Translations under genes and position numbers: made by a program
Notes under the pieces: model-generated
What the model saw: the letters and a program-made list of their open reading frames with translations, nothing else
Database searches by the model: none
What the model was told of the DNA's origin: nothing
In this document: positions 25,061 through 36,286 of the stretch, one piece after another
How positions within the stretch are numbered: position 1 is the first letter of the stretch
How the letters are laid out: every line of letters starts with the position of its first letter
Assembly: GCA_012517315.1 (NCBI GenBank)
Contig: JAAYVE010000015.1
Span: 1 to 64,000, forward strand
Source: Deltaproteobacteria bacterium
Lineage (GTDB): Bacteria; Desulfobacterota; Syntrophobacteria; Syntrophobacterales; Syntrophobacteraceae
Length of the DNA: 64,000 nt
Reading direction: 5' to 3'

Positions 25061-26500
25061 TCAGAAGGCTTCGAAGCAGTCCTTTCGCATCTGTCCTTCC
25101 TGAGGGACCGAATACTCCCCGTTGAAACAGGCAAGGCAGTAAGGATGGTCCCCACCCGAGCAGCGGGCTCCCTCCAACAGGCCGTCCAGGCTGAGGTAAT
25201 TCAGGGAGTCGAGGCCGATGAACTTGCGGATCTCTTCCACAGAGTGGGATGCAGCAATGAGTTCCCCCTTGGTAGAAAAATCGATGCCGTAAGGGCAGGG
25301 AAAGCGGTGAGGGGGACAGCTCACCAGCATGTGAAGTTCTTTCGCTCCCGACTGCCGCAGGGCGTTGATCCGTGTCCGCGTCGTGGTGCCGCGGATGATG
25401 GAATCCTCCACAAGGGCGATGCGTTTCCCTTGCAGGAGCTCCCGGACGGGGTTGAGCTTCACGCGGACCCCGAAGTCCCTCATGGCCTGGCTGGGTTGGA
25501 TGAAAGTCCGTCCCACGTAATGATTGCGGATGACCCCCATCTCCATGGGGATCTGGGAAGCCTCGGCAAATCCCAGGGCTGCGTAATTCCCCGAATCGGG
25601 AAAGGGCATGACGAGGTCCGCCTTGATGGAAGCGTGTTCCCTTGCCAGAAGATGCCCCAGGCGTTTTCGAAACAGGTAAACGTTCTGACCGAAAATGTTG
25701 CTGTCCGGTCTCGCAAAGTAAATGAACTCAAAAATGCAGTATGCCGGCTTGGCGGGGGGGAACGGATGAAGAGAGCGCAGGCCGTGTTCGTCGATGATGA
25801 GGATTTCCCCCGGTTCCACATCCCGGATGTAGTCGGCTTCGATGAGGTCGAAGGCGCATGTCTCCGACGAGAGCACGTAACCGCCGTTGAGTTGGCCCAG
25901 ACAAAGAGGCCGGAAGCCTCGAGGATCCCGAATGCCGATGAGCTTGTCCTTGGTGCACATGACGAGGGAATAGGCTCCCTTGATGCGCCCGAGGGACCGC
26001 ACCAGCGCCTCTTCAATCCCGCAGCCCGCGTTGCGGGCTAAGAGGTGCATGATCACTTCCGTGTCCATGGTGGATTGGAAGATGGCACCCTGGGCCTCCA
26101 GTTCATACCTCAGGGGAACCGCGTTCACCAGGTTTCCGTTGTGGGCGATGCCGTAATAGTCCCCTCCGTGGCTGACCACGAAGGGCTGGGCATTGCACAG
26201 GAGCGAGGATCCGGTGGTGGAATAACGGACGTGTCCGATGGAGAGATCCCCCCGGAGGGCCTGGAGGGTTTCCTCCTTGAAGATGTCCGGGACGAGCCCC
26301 ATGTGCTTGTAATGTCTCAGTTGGCTCCTGTCGGAGACGGCAATGCCGGCGCTCTCCTGGCCCCGGTGCTGCAGCGCGTACAGTCCGAAATACGTCAGTT
26401 TGGCAGCGTCCGGATGACCAAAGACACCAAATATGCCGCATTCCTCGCCCTTGCGGGGGCGATACGGCGCCAGTGCTTCCAGCTTGCTTTCCTGCAACAT
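25061..26500 (-). CDS. purF: Amidophosphoribosyltransferase
   Basis: The 479-residue enzyme catalyses the first committed step of purine synthesis (PRPP and glutamine to phosphoribosylamine). The Ntn-type glutaminase domain has its nucleophile at C21 after a 20-residue propeptide (RKGEE|CGIFGVFG), followed by HRGQESAG and NAQPF. The phosphoribosyltransferase PRPP loop is ALVEDSIIRGTTTR. C-terminal cysteines (CSGGDHPYCLACF with upstream CPPHRFPCPYG) could bind the [4Fe-4S] cluster found in Bacillus-type PurF. It lies 88 bp after carB. Confidence 0.96.
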   Translation of the reverse strand: MLQESKLEALAPYRPRKGEECGIFGVFGHPDAAKLTYFGLYALQHRGQESAGIAVSDRSQLRHYKHMGLVPDIFKEETLQALRGDLSIGHVRYSTTGSSLLCNAQPFVVSHGGDYYGIAHNGNLVNAVPLRYELEAQGAIFQSTMDTEVIMHLLARNAGCGIEEALVRSLGRIKGAYSLVMCTKDKLIGIRDPRGFRPLCLGQLNGGYVLSSETCAFDLIEADYIRDVEPGEILIIDEHGLRSLHPFPPAKPAYCIFEFIYFARPDSNIFGQNVYLFRKRLGHLLAREHASIKADLVMPFPDSGNYAALGFAEASQIPMEMGVIRNHYVGRTFIQPSQAMRDFGVRVKLNPVRELLQGKRIALVEDSIIRGTTTRTRINALRQSGAKELHMLVSCPPHRFPCPYGIDFSTKGELIAASHSVEEIRKFIGLDSLNYLSLDGLLEGARCSGGDHPYCLACFNGEYSVPQEGQMRKDCFEAF

Positions 26501-26588
26501 GCCACCTGTCCAAACGAGAAGGGCGGCAGGAACTCCAACCGGGAAAACCCGGCGGACTTCTCATGGCCCCCGGCTCGAAAACCCAGAC

Positions 26589-29500
26589 TCAGAGGGTCTT
26601 CTGTTCGGCGTTTTGACTGTGATACTCCTGGATGGTCTTCACGTCCCAATCCCCCTTCTGAAGCTCCCCGACTGCTTCAGCCATGGCCTTGGCACCCGCG
26701 ATCGTGGTGGTGTAGGGGATATTGTACACCAATGTGGTGCGCCTGATTTCATATGAATCGGAATACGTCTTCTTCCCCAGGCTGGTATTGATGACCAGTT
26801 GGATATCCCCGTTCTTTATGCGGTCCAAAACGTGGGGACGTCCTTCCTTGAGTTTGAAAACCCGCTCGGCGGGTACTCCATGATTCCTCAGGAACGCCGC
26901 CGTCCCGGAGGTGGCCACGATGCCAAAACCGAGATCACTGAATCTCCGGGCCACGGGCAGCAGCTTTTCCTTGTCGGCGTCGTGAACGCTTACGAAGACG
27001 TTGCCGTTTCTGGGGAGGTCGAAGCCGGCCGCCGCCTGGCTTTTGGCGAAGGCAATGCCGAAATTGGAGCCGATGCCCATTACTTCCCCCGTGGACTTCA
27101 TCTCCGGTCCCAAAAGAATGTCCACGTCAGGAAACCTCGAGAAGGGGAAAACCGATTCCTTCACCGAAAGGTGAGTGGGCGCCGGTTCCTTCTCGAATCC
27201 CAGTTCCTTCAATGATTTCCCAAGCATAACCTTGGTTGCCAGCTTTGCCAATGGCACCCCGATGGCTTTGCTCACAAAAGGGATCGTCCGGGAAGCCCTC
27301 GGGTTCACCTCCAGAAGATAGATTTCGTTTTGCTGGATGGCGTACTGGATGTTCATGAGTCCAACGACCCTGAGTTCCCGCGCGATTTCCCTGGTCTGGC
27401 GGCGGATTTCCTCCTGGATATGGGAAGAAACAGTGATGGGTGGAAGCACGCAGGCGCTATCTCCCGAGTGGATCCCCGCCTGCTCAATGTGTTCCATGAT
27501 TCCCCCGACCACCGTTGTGTGCCCGTCGCTCAACGCATCCACATCCAGTTCCACGGCGTCTTCCAGGAACTGATCAATGAGAATGGGGTGCCCTGGGGAG
27601 ACATGCACCGCCGTTTTCATGAATTCCCTGAGCATGTTCTCGTCGTAGACGATTTCCATGGCACGCCCTCCCAGGACATAGGAGGGGCGCACCACCACCG
27701 GAAACCCGATGGATCGGGCTGCCTCAACGGCTTCGTCCACGTGGAAGGCGGTAGCGTTTCGTGGCTGCTTCAGGCCCAGTTTGTGGACCAGTTGCTGGAA
27801 TCGCTTCCGGTCTTCAGCCCGGTCGATGGCGTCGGGCGGGGTGCCCAGGATGGTCGCCCCCGCCCTTGCCAGCGGCACTGCCAGGTTCAAGGGGGTCTGC
27901 CCGCCGAACTGGACGATGAGGCCCGTGGGTTTTTCCGTCTCCAGGATATGCAACACGTCCTCGCGGGTGAGCGGTTCGAAGTAGAGTTTGTCGGAGGTGT
28001 CGTAATCCGTGGAGACCGTCTCCGGGTTGGAGTTCACCATGACGGATTCCACGCCTTCCTCCTTCAGGGAGAAAGACGCGTGCACGCAGCAGTAGTCGAA
28101 TTCGATGCCTTGGCCGATGCGGTTGGGTCCACCCCCCAGGATGACCACCTTGGGGCGCTGAGATACCCGCGCCTCCTCTTCCGTCTCGTAAGTGGAATAG
28201 TAATAAGGGGTGTAAGCCTCGAACTCGGCGGCGCAGGTGTCCACAAGCTTGTACACAGGCGACAGTCCCAGTTCCACTCTTCTGCGACGAACGGTTTCCT
28301 CATCCGTTCCAGTGAGTTCCGCAAGTCTCACGTCGGAGAAACCCCAGGACTTGGTGAAACGGAGAAGCTCCGGATCCTGGAACACTCTCTCCCGCAGGGG
28401 GCCCTTGAGCTCCGTTTCCAATTGAATGATCTGGCGGATGTGGTGGAGAAACCAGGGGTCGATGGACGTGAGCCGGTGAGCCTCATCCACGGTCATGCCC
28501 AGCTTGAAGGCCTCTCCCAGCTCCATCAAGCGCCTGGAACTGGGACGGCGCAGTCTGCGACTCAGTTCTTCCAGGTAGTCTGGGCCAGCGTCTTCCGGTG
28601 GGTCCACAAAACCCCACCGACCCGTTTCCAGAGAACGGACGGCCTTGTGGAGCGCTTCCTTGAAGGTGCGCCCGATGGCCATGGTTTCCCCCACCGATTT
28701 CATGGACGTGGTGAGGAGGTCTTCCGTCTTAGGGAATTTCTCGAAGGTGAAACGGGGAATCTTCACCACGCAGTAGTCGATGGTGGGTTCAAAGGAGGCA
28801 CGGGTCTCCCGGGTGATGTCGTTTGCGATTTCATCGAGGGAATAACCCACAGCCAATTTGGCGGCGATTTTGGCGATGGGGAACCCCGTGGCCTTGGAGG
28901 CGAGGGCGGAGGACCGGGAAACCCTCGGGTTCATTTCGATCACCACCATTTCCCCGTTTTCCGGGTTGACGGCGAACTGCACGTTGGAGCCTCCCGTCTC
29001 CACGCCCACTTCCCGCAGGATGGCGATGGAAGCGTCCCGCATCCGCTGGTATTCACGATCGCTGAGGGTCTGGGCCGGTGCGACGGTGATGGAGTCCCCC
29101 GTGTGCACGCCCATGGGATCCATGTTCTCGATGGAGCAGATGATCACCACGTTGTCCATGGTGTCCCTCATGACCTCCAGCTCGAACTCCTTCCATCCCA
29201 GGACCGATTCCTCCAACATCACCGTATGGATGAAACTGGCGTCGAGGCCTTGGCCGGCGAGATCGAGCAGTTCCTCCCTGTTGTACGCCACCCCTCCTCC
29301 TGTGCCTCCCAGGGTGAAAGAGGGTCGGACGATGATGGGAAAGCCGATCTCTGAAGCGATCTCCTCCACCTGCGCAAGAGATCGGGCGATCCCGCTGGCA
29401 GGCACCTTGAGGCCGATTCGTTTCATGGCGTCCCGAAAGAGTTCCCGGTCTTCCGCTTTCTTGATGACGTCGGCGCGGGCCCCGATCATCTCCACATTGT

Positions 29501-29831
29501 AACGGTCGAGCACTCCCATTTCGGCGACCCTCACGGCCACATTGAGGGCGGTCTGGCCTCCGAGGGTGGGCAAGAGGGCGTCAGGCCGCTCCCGGGCGAT
29601 GACCTTGGCCACCGCTTCCGGGGTGATGGGCTCGATGTAGGTCCGGTCCGCCGTCTCGGGATCCGTCATGATCGTTGCCGGATTGCTGTTGATCAGGACG
29701 ATCCGGTACCCCTCCTCCCTCAGGGCCTTGCAGGCCTGCGTCCCTGAGTAGTCGAACTCACAGGCCTGGCTGATGATGATGGGGCCGGAGCCGATGATGA
29801 GGATCTTCTCGATGTCTGTGCGTTTTGGCAT
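26589..29831 (-). CDS. carB: Carbamoyl-phosphate synthase large subunit
   Basis: The 1080-residue enzyme has two homologous ATP-grasp halves: [19 protein letters not shown] near the N-terminus and [18 protein letters not shown] at the start of the second half, with the [13 protein letters not shown] and [13 protein letters not shown] metal/ATP regions, and an MGS-like allosteric domain at the C-terminus. It makes carbamoyl phosphate for pyrimidines and arginine. The ATG at 29831 is preceded by GAGGAACAGGGA; an upstream in-frame ATG would add 49 unrelated residues. carA lies 94 bp upstream. Confidence 0.97.
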   Translation of the reverse strand: MPKRTDIEKILIIGSGPIIISQACEFDYSGTQACKALREEGYRIVLINSNPATIMTDPETADRTYIEPITPEAVAKVIARERPDALLPTLGGQTALNVAVRVAEMGVLDRYNVEMIGARADVIKKAEDRELFRDAMKRIGLKVPASGIARSLAQVEEIASEIGFPIIVRPSFTLGGTGGGVAYNREELLDLAGQGLDASFIHTVMLEESVLGWKEFELEVMRDTMDNVVIICSIENMDPMGVHTGDSITVAPAQTLSDREYQRMRDASIAILREVGVETGGSNVQFAVNPENGEMVVIEMNPRVSRSSALASKATGFPIAKIAAKLAVGYSLDEIANDITRETRASFEPTIDYCVVKIPRFTFEKFPKTEDLLTTSMKSVGETMAIGRTFKEALHKAVRSLETGRWGFVDPPEDAGPDYLEELSRRLRRPSSRRLMELGEAFKLGMTVDEAHRLTSIDPWFLHHIRQIIQLETELKGPLRERVFQDPELLRFTKSWGFSDVRLAELTGTDEETVRRRRVELGLSPVYKLVDTCAAEFEAYTPYYYSTYETEEEARVSQRPKVVILGGGPNRIGQGIEFDYCCVHASFSLKEEGVESVMVNSNPETVSTDYDTSDKLYFEPLTREDVLHILETEKPTGLIVQFGGQTPLNLAVPLARAGATILGTPPDAIDRAEDRKRFQQLVHKLGLKQPRNATAFHVDEAVEAARSIGFPVVVRPSYVLGGRAMEIVYDENMLREFMKTAVHVSPGHPILIDQFLEDAVELDVDALSDGHTTVVGGIMEHIEQAGIHSGDSACVLPPITVSSHIQEEIRRQTREIARELRVVGLMNIQYAIQQNEIYLLEVNPRASRTIPFVSKAIGVPLAKLATKVMLGKSLKELGFEKEPAPTHLSVKESVFPFSRFPDVDILLGPEMKSTGEVMGIGSNFGIAFAKSQAAAGFDLPRNGNVFVSVHDADKEKLLPVARRFSDLGFGIVATSGTAAFLRNHGVPAERVFKLKEGRPHVLDRIKNGDIQLVINTSLGKKTYSDSYEIRRTTLVYNIPYTTTIAGAKAMAEAVGELQKGDWDVKTIQEYHSQNAEQKTL

Positions 29832-29925
29832 GTGTCCCTGTTCCTCGCGCCCCCTCCAGAGGGCCCGCGTGACCTTTCGGGGGCGTTCCACCGCCCCCGT
29901 TCCCCTGGGCGTGTCGGGCGCCTCC

Positions 29926-31065
29926 TCAGGCCCTTTCCATGAGGCGGACGAAACGCTCGAACAAGTAGGCCGCGTCATGGGGCCCGGGGGAGGCCTCGGG
30001 ATGGTACTGGACGCTGAAGGCTTGAAGGTCCGGGTGTTCCATTCCTTCCAGGGTGTTGTCGTTCAGGTTCACGTGAGTCAGCCGCACTCCCGCGTTGGAA
30101 AGTGATTGTGGGTCCACGCAGTAGCCGTGATTCTGGGACGTGATCTCCACCTTGCCGGTGGTCATGTCCTTCACAGGCTGGTTCACTCCCCGGTGGCCGA
30201 ACTTCAGTTTGAAGGTCCTTCCTCCAAGCGCGAGTCCCATGATTTGATGTCCAAGACAGATGCCGAACATGGGACGCCGGCCCAGCAGTTCCCGGACCGT
30301 ATGGATCACATGATGGACCGCCGCCGGATCTCCCGGACCGTTGGAGAGAAAAATGCCGTCGGGTTGGGTGGCCAAGACCTCTTCCGCCGTAGACCCCGCA
30401 GGCAACACGAGCACCTGGCAGCCGGCACGCTCCAGGTTGCGAAGAATGTTGTACTTGATGCCGCAGTCGATGGCGGTCACTCGAAAGCCTGAGTCACCCG
30501 CGTCCCATGTGGCGGGGATATCGGTTCTTTTCACCCCGTCTTTCCAGCGGTAAGGGCGCTCACATGTCACTCTCTCGACCATGTCCACGCCGTTGAGCCC
30601 GGGGAAAGCCAAGACTTCGTCCAGTAAAGTCCGGACATCCTCCGTGTCCGTCGCCACGACGCCCCGCATGGCTCCCAAGCGGCGGATGTGCCGGGTGAGC
30701 GCCCTTGTGTCGATTCCCTCGACACCCATGACTCCATGTGCATTGAGGAACTCCGAGAGACTCCGCCTGCTTCTCCAGTTGCTGCAGAATTCCTGATACT
30801 CCCGCACCAGAAAAGCCTCCACCTGCACCGATGCCGATTCCATGTCCTCATCGTTGATCCCGTACGTGCCGGTGAGGGGATAAGTCATGGCCACGATCTG
30901 GCCCTTGTAGGATGGGTCGGTCAGCACTTCCTGGTAGCCCGTCATGCCCGTGTTGAAAACCACCTCACCCAGGGCGCGGCCATGCCCGGCGAAGGAATAC
31001 CCTTTGAAAACGGTCCCGTCCTCCAGCACGACGAGTGCCGGTGTTCTCTCCCACGGAGAAGACAT
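29926..31065 (-). CDS. carA: Carbamoyl-phosphate synthase small subunit
   Basis: The 379-residue glutaminase subunit has the CPSase small-chain N-terminal domain ([30 protein letters not shown]) and a class I glutamine amidotransferase domain with nucleophile C270 in FGICLGHQI and HPE in [12 protein letters not shown]. Two in-frame ATGs occur at 31071 and 31065; the second is chosen because GAGGAG sits at the right distance from it. It is followed by carB. Confidence 0.96.
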   Translation of the reverse strand: MSSPWERTPALVVLEDGTVFKGYSFAGHGRALGEVVFNTGMTGYQEVLTDPSYKGQIVAMTYPLTGTYGINDEDMESASVQVEAFLVREYQEFCSNWRSRRSLSEFLNAHGVMGVEGIDTRALTRHIRRLGAMRGVVATDTEDVRTLLDEVLAFPGLNGVDMVERVTCERPYRWKDGVKRTDIPATWDAGDSGFRVTAIDCGIKYNILRNLERAGCQVLVLPAGSTAEEVLATQPDGIFLSNGPGDPAAVHHVIHTVRELLGRRPMFGICLGHQIMGLALGGRTFKLKFGHRGVNQPVKDMTTGKVEITSQNHGYCVDPQSLSNAGVRLTHVNLNDNTLEGMEHPDLQAFSVQYHPEASPGPHDAAYLFERFVRLMERA

Positions 31066-31137
31066 GTGCATCTCCTCGAACTGTCCAATGATTCCAAGCG
31101 ACTTCCGCCCGGGACATTCCCCAGGACGAGTCGCCCA

Positions 31138-31165
31138 ATATTAACGATAAATGTCGAATTGGCAA
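31138..31165 (-). promoter_or_regulatory. Probable carAB promoter
   Basis: On the minus strand TTGCCA (31165-31160) and TAATAT (31143-31138) are spaced 16 bp apart in a locally AT-rich patch of a GC-rich region, about 70 bp before the carA ATG. The rest of the 302-bp carA-kdsB gap shows nothing I can name. Confidence 0.55.
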
Positions 31166-31367
31166 CTGATTTTAGAGCAATTTTGTTGCAGTTGACCAAT
31201 CCACGGTCACGGCAACCGGTTTGAACCACAGATGGCAAGGAGAGGCGGGAAGAGCAAGGGGAGCGTGGAGGTGCCGCGATGGGAGTGACCTTGGGAGAAC
31301 CGCCCGTCGTGGGGGAGAGCGGCCTGTGCTTCTCCCACTCTGAGCGAATTCGCTGCAGGCACAAGGC

Positions 31368-32135
31368 TCAAAAAATGGAATTGCCGTCAAGGATTCGGGC
31401 CACCTTCGCCAAGTCGTCAGGAGTGTCCACGCCGAAGGTCTCCCAGGGGGAGATCGCCACCTGGATGGGGTATCCATGTTCCAGTGCTCTCAGCTGTTCG
31501 AGCATTTCAGCCGTCTCAAGCGGCGTGGGCGGAAGGCGGGTGAAGGTTTCGAGAAAAGATTGGCGATAGGCGTAGTATCCCAGATGCTTGAGAAAGAGGG
31601 ATCCCTCGGTGAGGGAGGAGGAGGCTGTGGGCGTCTCCCGGAAAAAAGGAATGGGCGATCTCGAAAAGTAAAGGGCCCTTTTTTTGCGGTCCAGGACCAG
31701 TTTCACCACGTTGGGATTGTGAAAATCCTCGTCACTGTTGCTGGGATGGGCAAGGGTCGCCATCGGACAGTCCTGGGCCAGCGCAAGCGCTGCTACGAGG
31801 GCGTCCACCATTTCAGGGCGCACCAGGGGTTCGTCGCCCTGGATGTTTGCTACGATGTCCTCAGGAGCCAGCCCAAGCTTTGTTCCGGCCTCCGCCAGTC
31901 GGTCGGTCCCGCTGGCATGGTGTTCCCCCGTCATGATCACTTCTCCTCCGAAATCCCGGACGGCGCGAAAAATGCGGTGGTCGTCCGTGGCGACAACCAA
32001 CTTCTGAAGGGAGGCGCTTCCGGCAGCCCTCTCGAAGACGTGCTGGATCATGGGCTTTCCGAGGATGAGGGCCAGAGGCTTCCCTGGAAAGCGGGTGGAA
32101 TGGTATCTGGCAGGTATGATGCCGACGATGTTCAT
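31368..32135 (-). CDS. kdsB: 3-deoxy-manno-octulosonate (Kdo) cytidylyltransferase
   Basis: The 255-residue CMP-Kdo synthetase activates Kdo for lipid A inner-core addition. Visible family motifs are IIPARYHSTRFPGKPL at the nucleotide site, ATDDHRIF, the SGTDRLAEA loop and VNIQGDEPL-like ANIQGDEPL. It is the first gene of the minus-strand group and is separated from carA by 302 bp containing carA's own promoter. It supports a Gram-negative, LPS-bearing cell. Confidence 0.95.
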   Translation of the reverse strand: MNIVGIIPARYHSTRFPGKPLALILGKPMIQHVFERAAGSASLQKLVVATDDHRIFRAVRDFGGEVIMTGEHHASGTDRLAEAGTKLGLAPEDIVANIQGDEPLVRPEMVDALVAALALAQDCPMATLAHPSNSDEDFHNPNVVKLVLDRKKRALYFSRSPIPFFRETPTASSSLTEGSLFLKHLGYYAYRQSFLETFTRLPPTPLETAEMLEQLRALEHGYPIQVAISPWETFGVDTPDDLAKVARILDGNSIF

Positions 32136-32487
32136 CTGGAGTTGCGCTCACATGAAGAAACTGTCACGTGAAGACCAAGTGACGACCTTTGGCGACCGGG
32201 CATGCCTTTACTCCGGCAGTTCCGGGCCCCGCAGCTGCTTCCATGAAGTTTGCCGTGGATTTTGGATGAGCTGCATCACTTCCGTAATCCTCTCCCCATT
32301 CTCCGGAAAGACTGCCATTTTGGGGTGATGAATATACACCATGGGGGAGCTTCCCACGCAAACGGAAATGTCGAGGGCGGGGAACCTTCTTTCCATCCCT
32401 TTTCCCCGTGTGCTATTTTGAGTCCCTTCGGCCCGACCGTTCCGTAAAAGGGGCGTTCGGTTCAACTTGCTGTGAGGATGCAGACCC
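32136..32487. promoter_or_regulatory. Divergent kdsB/glnE control region
   Basis: The 352-bp gap must hold the start signals of both genes. On the plus strand TGCTATTTT (32411-32419) is an extended -10-like element, with only a weak -35 match 17 bp upstream. GAGGAT precedes the glnE ATG. I see no convincing kdsB promoter, no PII- or NtrC-type site and no protein-coding frame. Confidence 0.3.
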
Positions 32488-35235
32488 ATGGGGGACCAGG
32501 ACCGGATTCAAGAAGCTTCTCAGTATTTCGCCATCCTTCTTCGGCGCCGTCCCGACTTTGCACGGTGGCTGCTGGAAGAGCGCCAGGTCCGGCGGCGCTA
32601 TCCGCTGCCGGAGCTCTATACGGAGTTGAAGACCGTCGCTCGGGAGGCCGGGTCTCTTTCCCGCCTTTTTGTGATGTTCAGGGAGTTCAAGCAGCGCCAT
32701 TTCCTGAGAATCGGCACCCGTGACCTCTTTGGGTTGGCGGATCTGGCGGAAACGACTGCCCAGTTGAGCGATCTTGCCGGGGTTGCACTCCAGGTGGGAT
32801 TGGAGCTGCTCGGAGATCACCCCGACTGGTGGCTGGGGGAAGAAGGCCGGGCGTCTTGGGATTCATGGAGGAGGGGATCGCGTCTGATCGTCATGGGCCT
32901 TGGAAAACTGGGCGGACAGGAGCTCAACTATGTCTCCGACGTGGATCTCCTTTTCCTGGAAGCCTCCAGGGAAGAGAGTCTTTTGGAAGAGCCCGCCGAT
33001 CGCATTGTGGTGAGCCGCCTCTGCCAGACGCTTTCCAGGCTTCTTTCAGAGAACGTGGAAGGAGACCGGGTTTTTCAGGTGGACCTCCGTCTCAGACCCC
33101 AGGGAAAGGATGGACCTCTCGTCCCGAGCCTTTCCTCCGCAACGGATTACTACCTCAACTGCGGGAGACCGTGGGAACGACAGGTGCTGCTGAAGGCGCG
33201 CCCGGTGGCCGGAGACCGTTCACTGGGCATGTCCTTCGTGCACGAGGTCAGGCCGTTTGTCTTTCGGCGCTTCCTGGATTTTCAGGCCCTGGACGAACTC
33301 CGTGAAATGAGGGACAAGATCCTGGCGGAAGGAGTGCGGCCGACTCCGGGGTGGGAAAGATTTGACGTGAAATTGGGTGTGGGCGGCATCAGGGAAGTGG
33401 AGTTCCTCGTCCAGTCCCTGCAGCTCATCTACGGCGGTCGCCATCCGGAACTGGATGAGCCCAACACGCTGCGTTGCCTGGACAGGCTTCAGGATTTCCG
33501 TCTGCTCCCCGGAGAGGTCGCCCGGGAACTGAAGGTGTCCTATGCCTTTCTCAGGAAGGTGGAACATTGGGTGCAGCTGGACCAGAACCGCCAGACCCAG
33601 AAACTGCCCCAGTCCCAGGAAGCGCAGGAACGCCTGGCTCGGGCCCTGGGTTTCCAGGACTACGCGGGGGATTTCCTTCGGCGCCTGGAGGAAACGTGCC
33701 GGTACGTGCATGAACGCTTCAGGGACCTTTTCCACTCGGAGGGAACGCGTGGGGGTTTCGCCTCTCTGCAGGAAGAGGCCCCCGCCGAAGCCGAAAGGAC
33801 CGCTTCCGTGGAATCCGCTTACCCTCGGGAACTGCTCTCGCAACTCCTCAAGAGGACGGAATTTTTCCCCGGCGCGGTAAAGCAAGCTGCAATGAAGACA
33901 TTGTCGGCTTTCAGCAGTACTCCGCACGGAGATGTGCAGGAGAAGGTGCTTGTTCGGCTGGATCGATATCTGCAGCAGGCGGCCAGGCGCCCAGGTCTGA
34001 CCCGGCTGCTGGGGAATGCCGCCTCCTGGCTGGAAGATTGCTTTCTGGGGATTGCCCGCAGCGAGATGCTGAGCGATCTGCTGTCCCACCATCCCAGCCT
34101 GGTTGAAGGGATGGCCTCTGCATCAGGGAGCTGTCCGGACCCGGAATCATGGGAGGAAGGAGCCTTACACCTGCTCCATCGGGTGGAGAATTACGAGGAA
34201 GCCCTGGAATGGATCCGCCGCCTCAAGAACGAGCGCATCCTGCAATTGGCCCTGGCCGACCTGAAGGGGGGCCTCACCTGCGTCGAACTGGAACGGAACC
34301 TTTCGGCGATTGCCGATTTCGCAGTCCGGTCCACATTTGAGCAGGTGAGACGGCACCTGGCCCTTCCCGAGGAACTCCCATTGTGCGTCCTCGCCATGGG
34401 GCGGCTGGGCAGCAGGGAAATGAGCTACCTCTCAGATCTGGATCTCGTTTTCGTGTACGGTTTTGGTGACTTGGAGTCACGGGAGGAGATCCCCCCTGAC
34501 GTCATTCGCCTGATCCAGCGGTTCATGCGGATGTTGAGCACGCCCCTTCAGGAGGGTCCCGGTTATCCCGTGGATGCCCGCCTCAGGCCGACCGGCAACT
34601 ACGGTCCCCTCGTGGTGACCGGCAAGTCCTGGTGGAACTATTACGCGGAAGATGCGGATCTTTGGGAGATCCAGGCGTTGCTGCGCATCCGGTGCGTGGC
34701 GGGTGACGAACGGCTGGGGGAGTGGATCGAGAAGAGGACAGAAGAAATCTGCTACAGGCAAAGAAGCCCCGCCACGGTGTGGAGCCGGCTCTGCCATCTG
34801 CGGCAACGCATGGAAAAGGAAAGGACTGACGAAAAGGGGGAGATCCTGGACATCAAGCTCGGGAGCGGTGGGTTGGTGGACCTCGAGTTTTTGGCCCAGG
34901 GGCACCAGTTGACGGAAGGCTGGAGGGATCCACGCCTGAGGAGTCGGTCCATTCACGGGATGCTGCCCGCTGCAATGGAAGCCGTGGGAAAGACGGATGG
35001 AGAGAGAAAAGCGGCGGGGAAGGCTCTGCTTCAATTGCGCTCACTTCAGCATCGGCTGCGGCTGCATACCAATTTCCCCACCTCCAGGATCACCCCGGAG
35101 CAGTTCGACGCCCTGGGGAGATTCGGTTTGTGGCCGCCCCGGGAGACGGGAGCGGACCTCGAGTGCTGGGAGGACCTCCTGCGCGTGCGAAAGGCGGTAC
35201 GCTCCCTCCTGAGGGAAGTCTGCCCGGATCTGTGA
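32488..35235 (+). CDS. glnE: Bifunctional glutamine synthetase adenylyltransferase/deadenylase
   Basis: The 915-residue enzyme attaches AMP to, and removes it from, glutamine synthetase in response to PII state. Two nucleotidyltransferase cores are visible: GLGKLGGQELNYVSDVD ending near 153 (adenylyl-removing half) and AMGRLGSREMSYLSDLD near 636-652 (adenylyl-transferase half), each followed by its helical domain. DVD and DLD metal-binding pairs are intact in both, so both activities should be present. It is transcribed divergently from kdsB and followed by a 228-bp gap without a clear terminator. Confidence 0.94.
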   Translation: MGDQDRIQEASQYFAILLRRRPDFARWLLEERQVRRRYPLPELYTELKTVAREAGSLSRLFVMFREFKQRHFLRIGTRDLFGLADLAETTAQLSDLAGVALQVGLELLGDHPDWWLGEEGRASWDSWRRGSRLIVMGLGKLGGQELNYVSDVDLLFLEASREESLLEEPADRIVVSRLCQTLSRLLSENVEGDRVFQVDLRLRPQGKDGPLVPSLSSATDYYLNCGRPWERQVLLKARPVAGDRSLGMSFVHEVRPFVFRRFLDFQALDELREMRDKILAEGVRPTPGWERFDVKLGVGGIREVEFLVQSLQLIYGGRHPELDEPNTLRCLDRLQDFRLLPGEVARELKVSYAFLRKVEHWVQLDQNRQTQKLPQSQEAQERLARALGFQDYAGDFLRRLEETCRYVHERFRDLFHSEGTRGGFASLQEEAPAEAERTASVESAYPRELLSQLLKRTEFFPGAVKQAAMKTLSAFSSTPHGDVQEKVLVRLDRYLQQAARRPGLTRLLGNAASWLEDCFLGIARSEMLSDLLSHHPSLVEGMASASGSCPDPESWEEGALHLLHRVENYEEALEWIRRLKNERILQLALADLKGGLTCVELERNLSAIADFAVRSTFEQVRRHLALPEELPLCVLAMGRLGSREMSYLSDLDLVFVYGFGDLESREEIPPDVIRLIQRFMRMLSTPLQEGPGYPVDARLRPTGNYGPLVVTGKSWWNYYAEDADLWEIQALLRIRCVAGDERLGEWIEKRTEEICYRQRSPATVWSRLCHLRQRMEKERTDEKGEILDIKLGSGGLVDLEFLAQGHQLTEGWRDPRLRSRSIHGMLPAAMEAVGKTDGERKAAGKALLQLRSLQHRLRLHTNFPTSRITPEQFDALGRFGLWPPRETGADLECWEDLLRVRKAVRSLLREVCPDL

Positions 35236-35463
35236 AAGGAAATGATGGGGATGAAATAATGCCCGCCGCAGGGTTTGGGTCGCCCATGACGGGGGGAAAT
35301 GACCTTTCCAGGAAAGTCTCCAATGATTAACTCTTGAGTGACATGAAAACAGCCGTAGCGCAATCCACGGTGCCGCCATTAAGTATTGAGCCGCTTCACA
35401 GTCGCTCTCCAGTTTTGTCACAAGAGCGTCAGAAGTTTCGTATTGCTCGAAATTGCTGAAAAA

Positions 35464-36273
35464 ATGATATCGAAGATCACAGAAGATATGCTAAACGTGC
35501 TGCGATGTGTCCATGTGAACGTGCCTTGGAAGTTCATGCCGCAATACCTTCCCATGGTCCTGCAGTTGAAGATGAACGTGGAAATCGGTTTTGAGGCGAA
35601 GGAACTGGACACGGTGAGGAGGAGTGAATTCAGGGAGGTTGCGGCGGAACTGCAGCGATGCGGCTGCAGGATCACCTTCCACAGCCCTTTTTGGGATCTC
35701 TGCACGGGAAGCGTTGACCGATTCGTGCGACACATCAGCCGGTTGAGGCTTCAACAGGCCCTGGACTTGGCAGAGATCTTCCAACCCATGCACATCGTCT
35801 GCCACACGGGCTATGATCCGAGACACCACGGCCATTCGTGGATGTCGTGGGTGGAGCGGAGCCTGGAGGTGTGGGAGCCCCTGGTGCGGCAGGTGGAAAA
35901 GCTCCAAACGTACCTCTTGCTGGAAAACGTCTGGGAGAAAGGTCCCCAATTGCACCGGGAGCTTTTCTCACGTGTGAATTCGCCCCAGTTTGGCTTCTGC
36001 CTGGACGTGGGGCATCAGAACGCCTTTTCCGAAACCTCGCTTCCTGTGTGGGTGCGAGACTTGGGAGAGGTGCTCAAAGAGATCCACATACACGACAACG
36101 ACGGTTCCGGCGACGCCCATTTGCCCGTGGGTGCGGGAAACATCGATTTCGCAGCCCTCCGTTCCCAGTTGGAGAACAACGGCTGGAAACCCGTTCTCAC
36201 GGTGGAGCCTCATCGAGAGGAGCATCTGCTGGAGACCCTTAAGGGGCTCCAGCGCGTTTGGAAGGTTTTCTGA
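35464..36273 (+). CDS. Sugar phosphate isomerase/epimerase-like TIM barrel
   Basis: The protein has about 269 residues and the AP-endonuclease-2/xylose-isomerase fold. Candidate metal ligands are the histidine of VCHTG, the glutamate of LLENVWE, the histidine of CLDVGH, HIHDND and the glutamate of TVEPH. The start is uncertain: ATG at 35464 or 35488, neither with a strong ribosome-binding site; the frame is open from 35386. Substrate is unknown. It is followed after 13 bp by the thiamine-binding protein gene. Confidence 0.8.
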   Translation: MISKITEDMLNVLRCVHVNVPWKFMPQYLPMVLQLKMNVEIGFEAKELDTVRRSEFREVAAELQRCGCRITFHSPFWDLCTGSVDRFVRHISRLRLQQALDLAEIFQPMHIVCHTGYDPRHHGHSWMSWVERSLEVWEPLVRQVEKLQTYLLLENVWEKGPQLHRELFSRVNSPQFGFCLDVGHQNAFSETSLPVWVRDLGEVLKEIHIHDNDGSGDAHLPVGAGNIDFAALRSQLENNGWKPVLTVEPHREEHLLETLKGLQRVWKVF

Positions 36274-36286
36274 AGGGAGGTCTTGC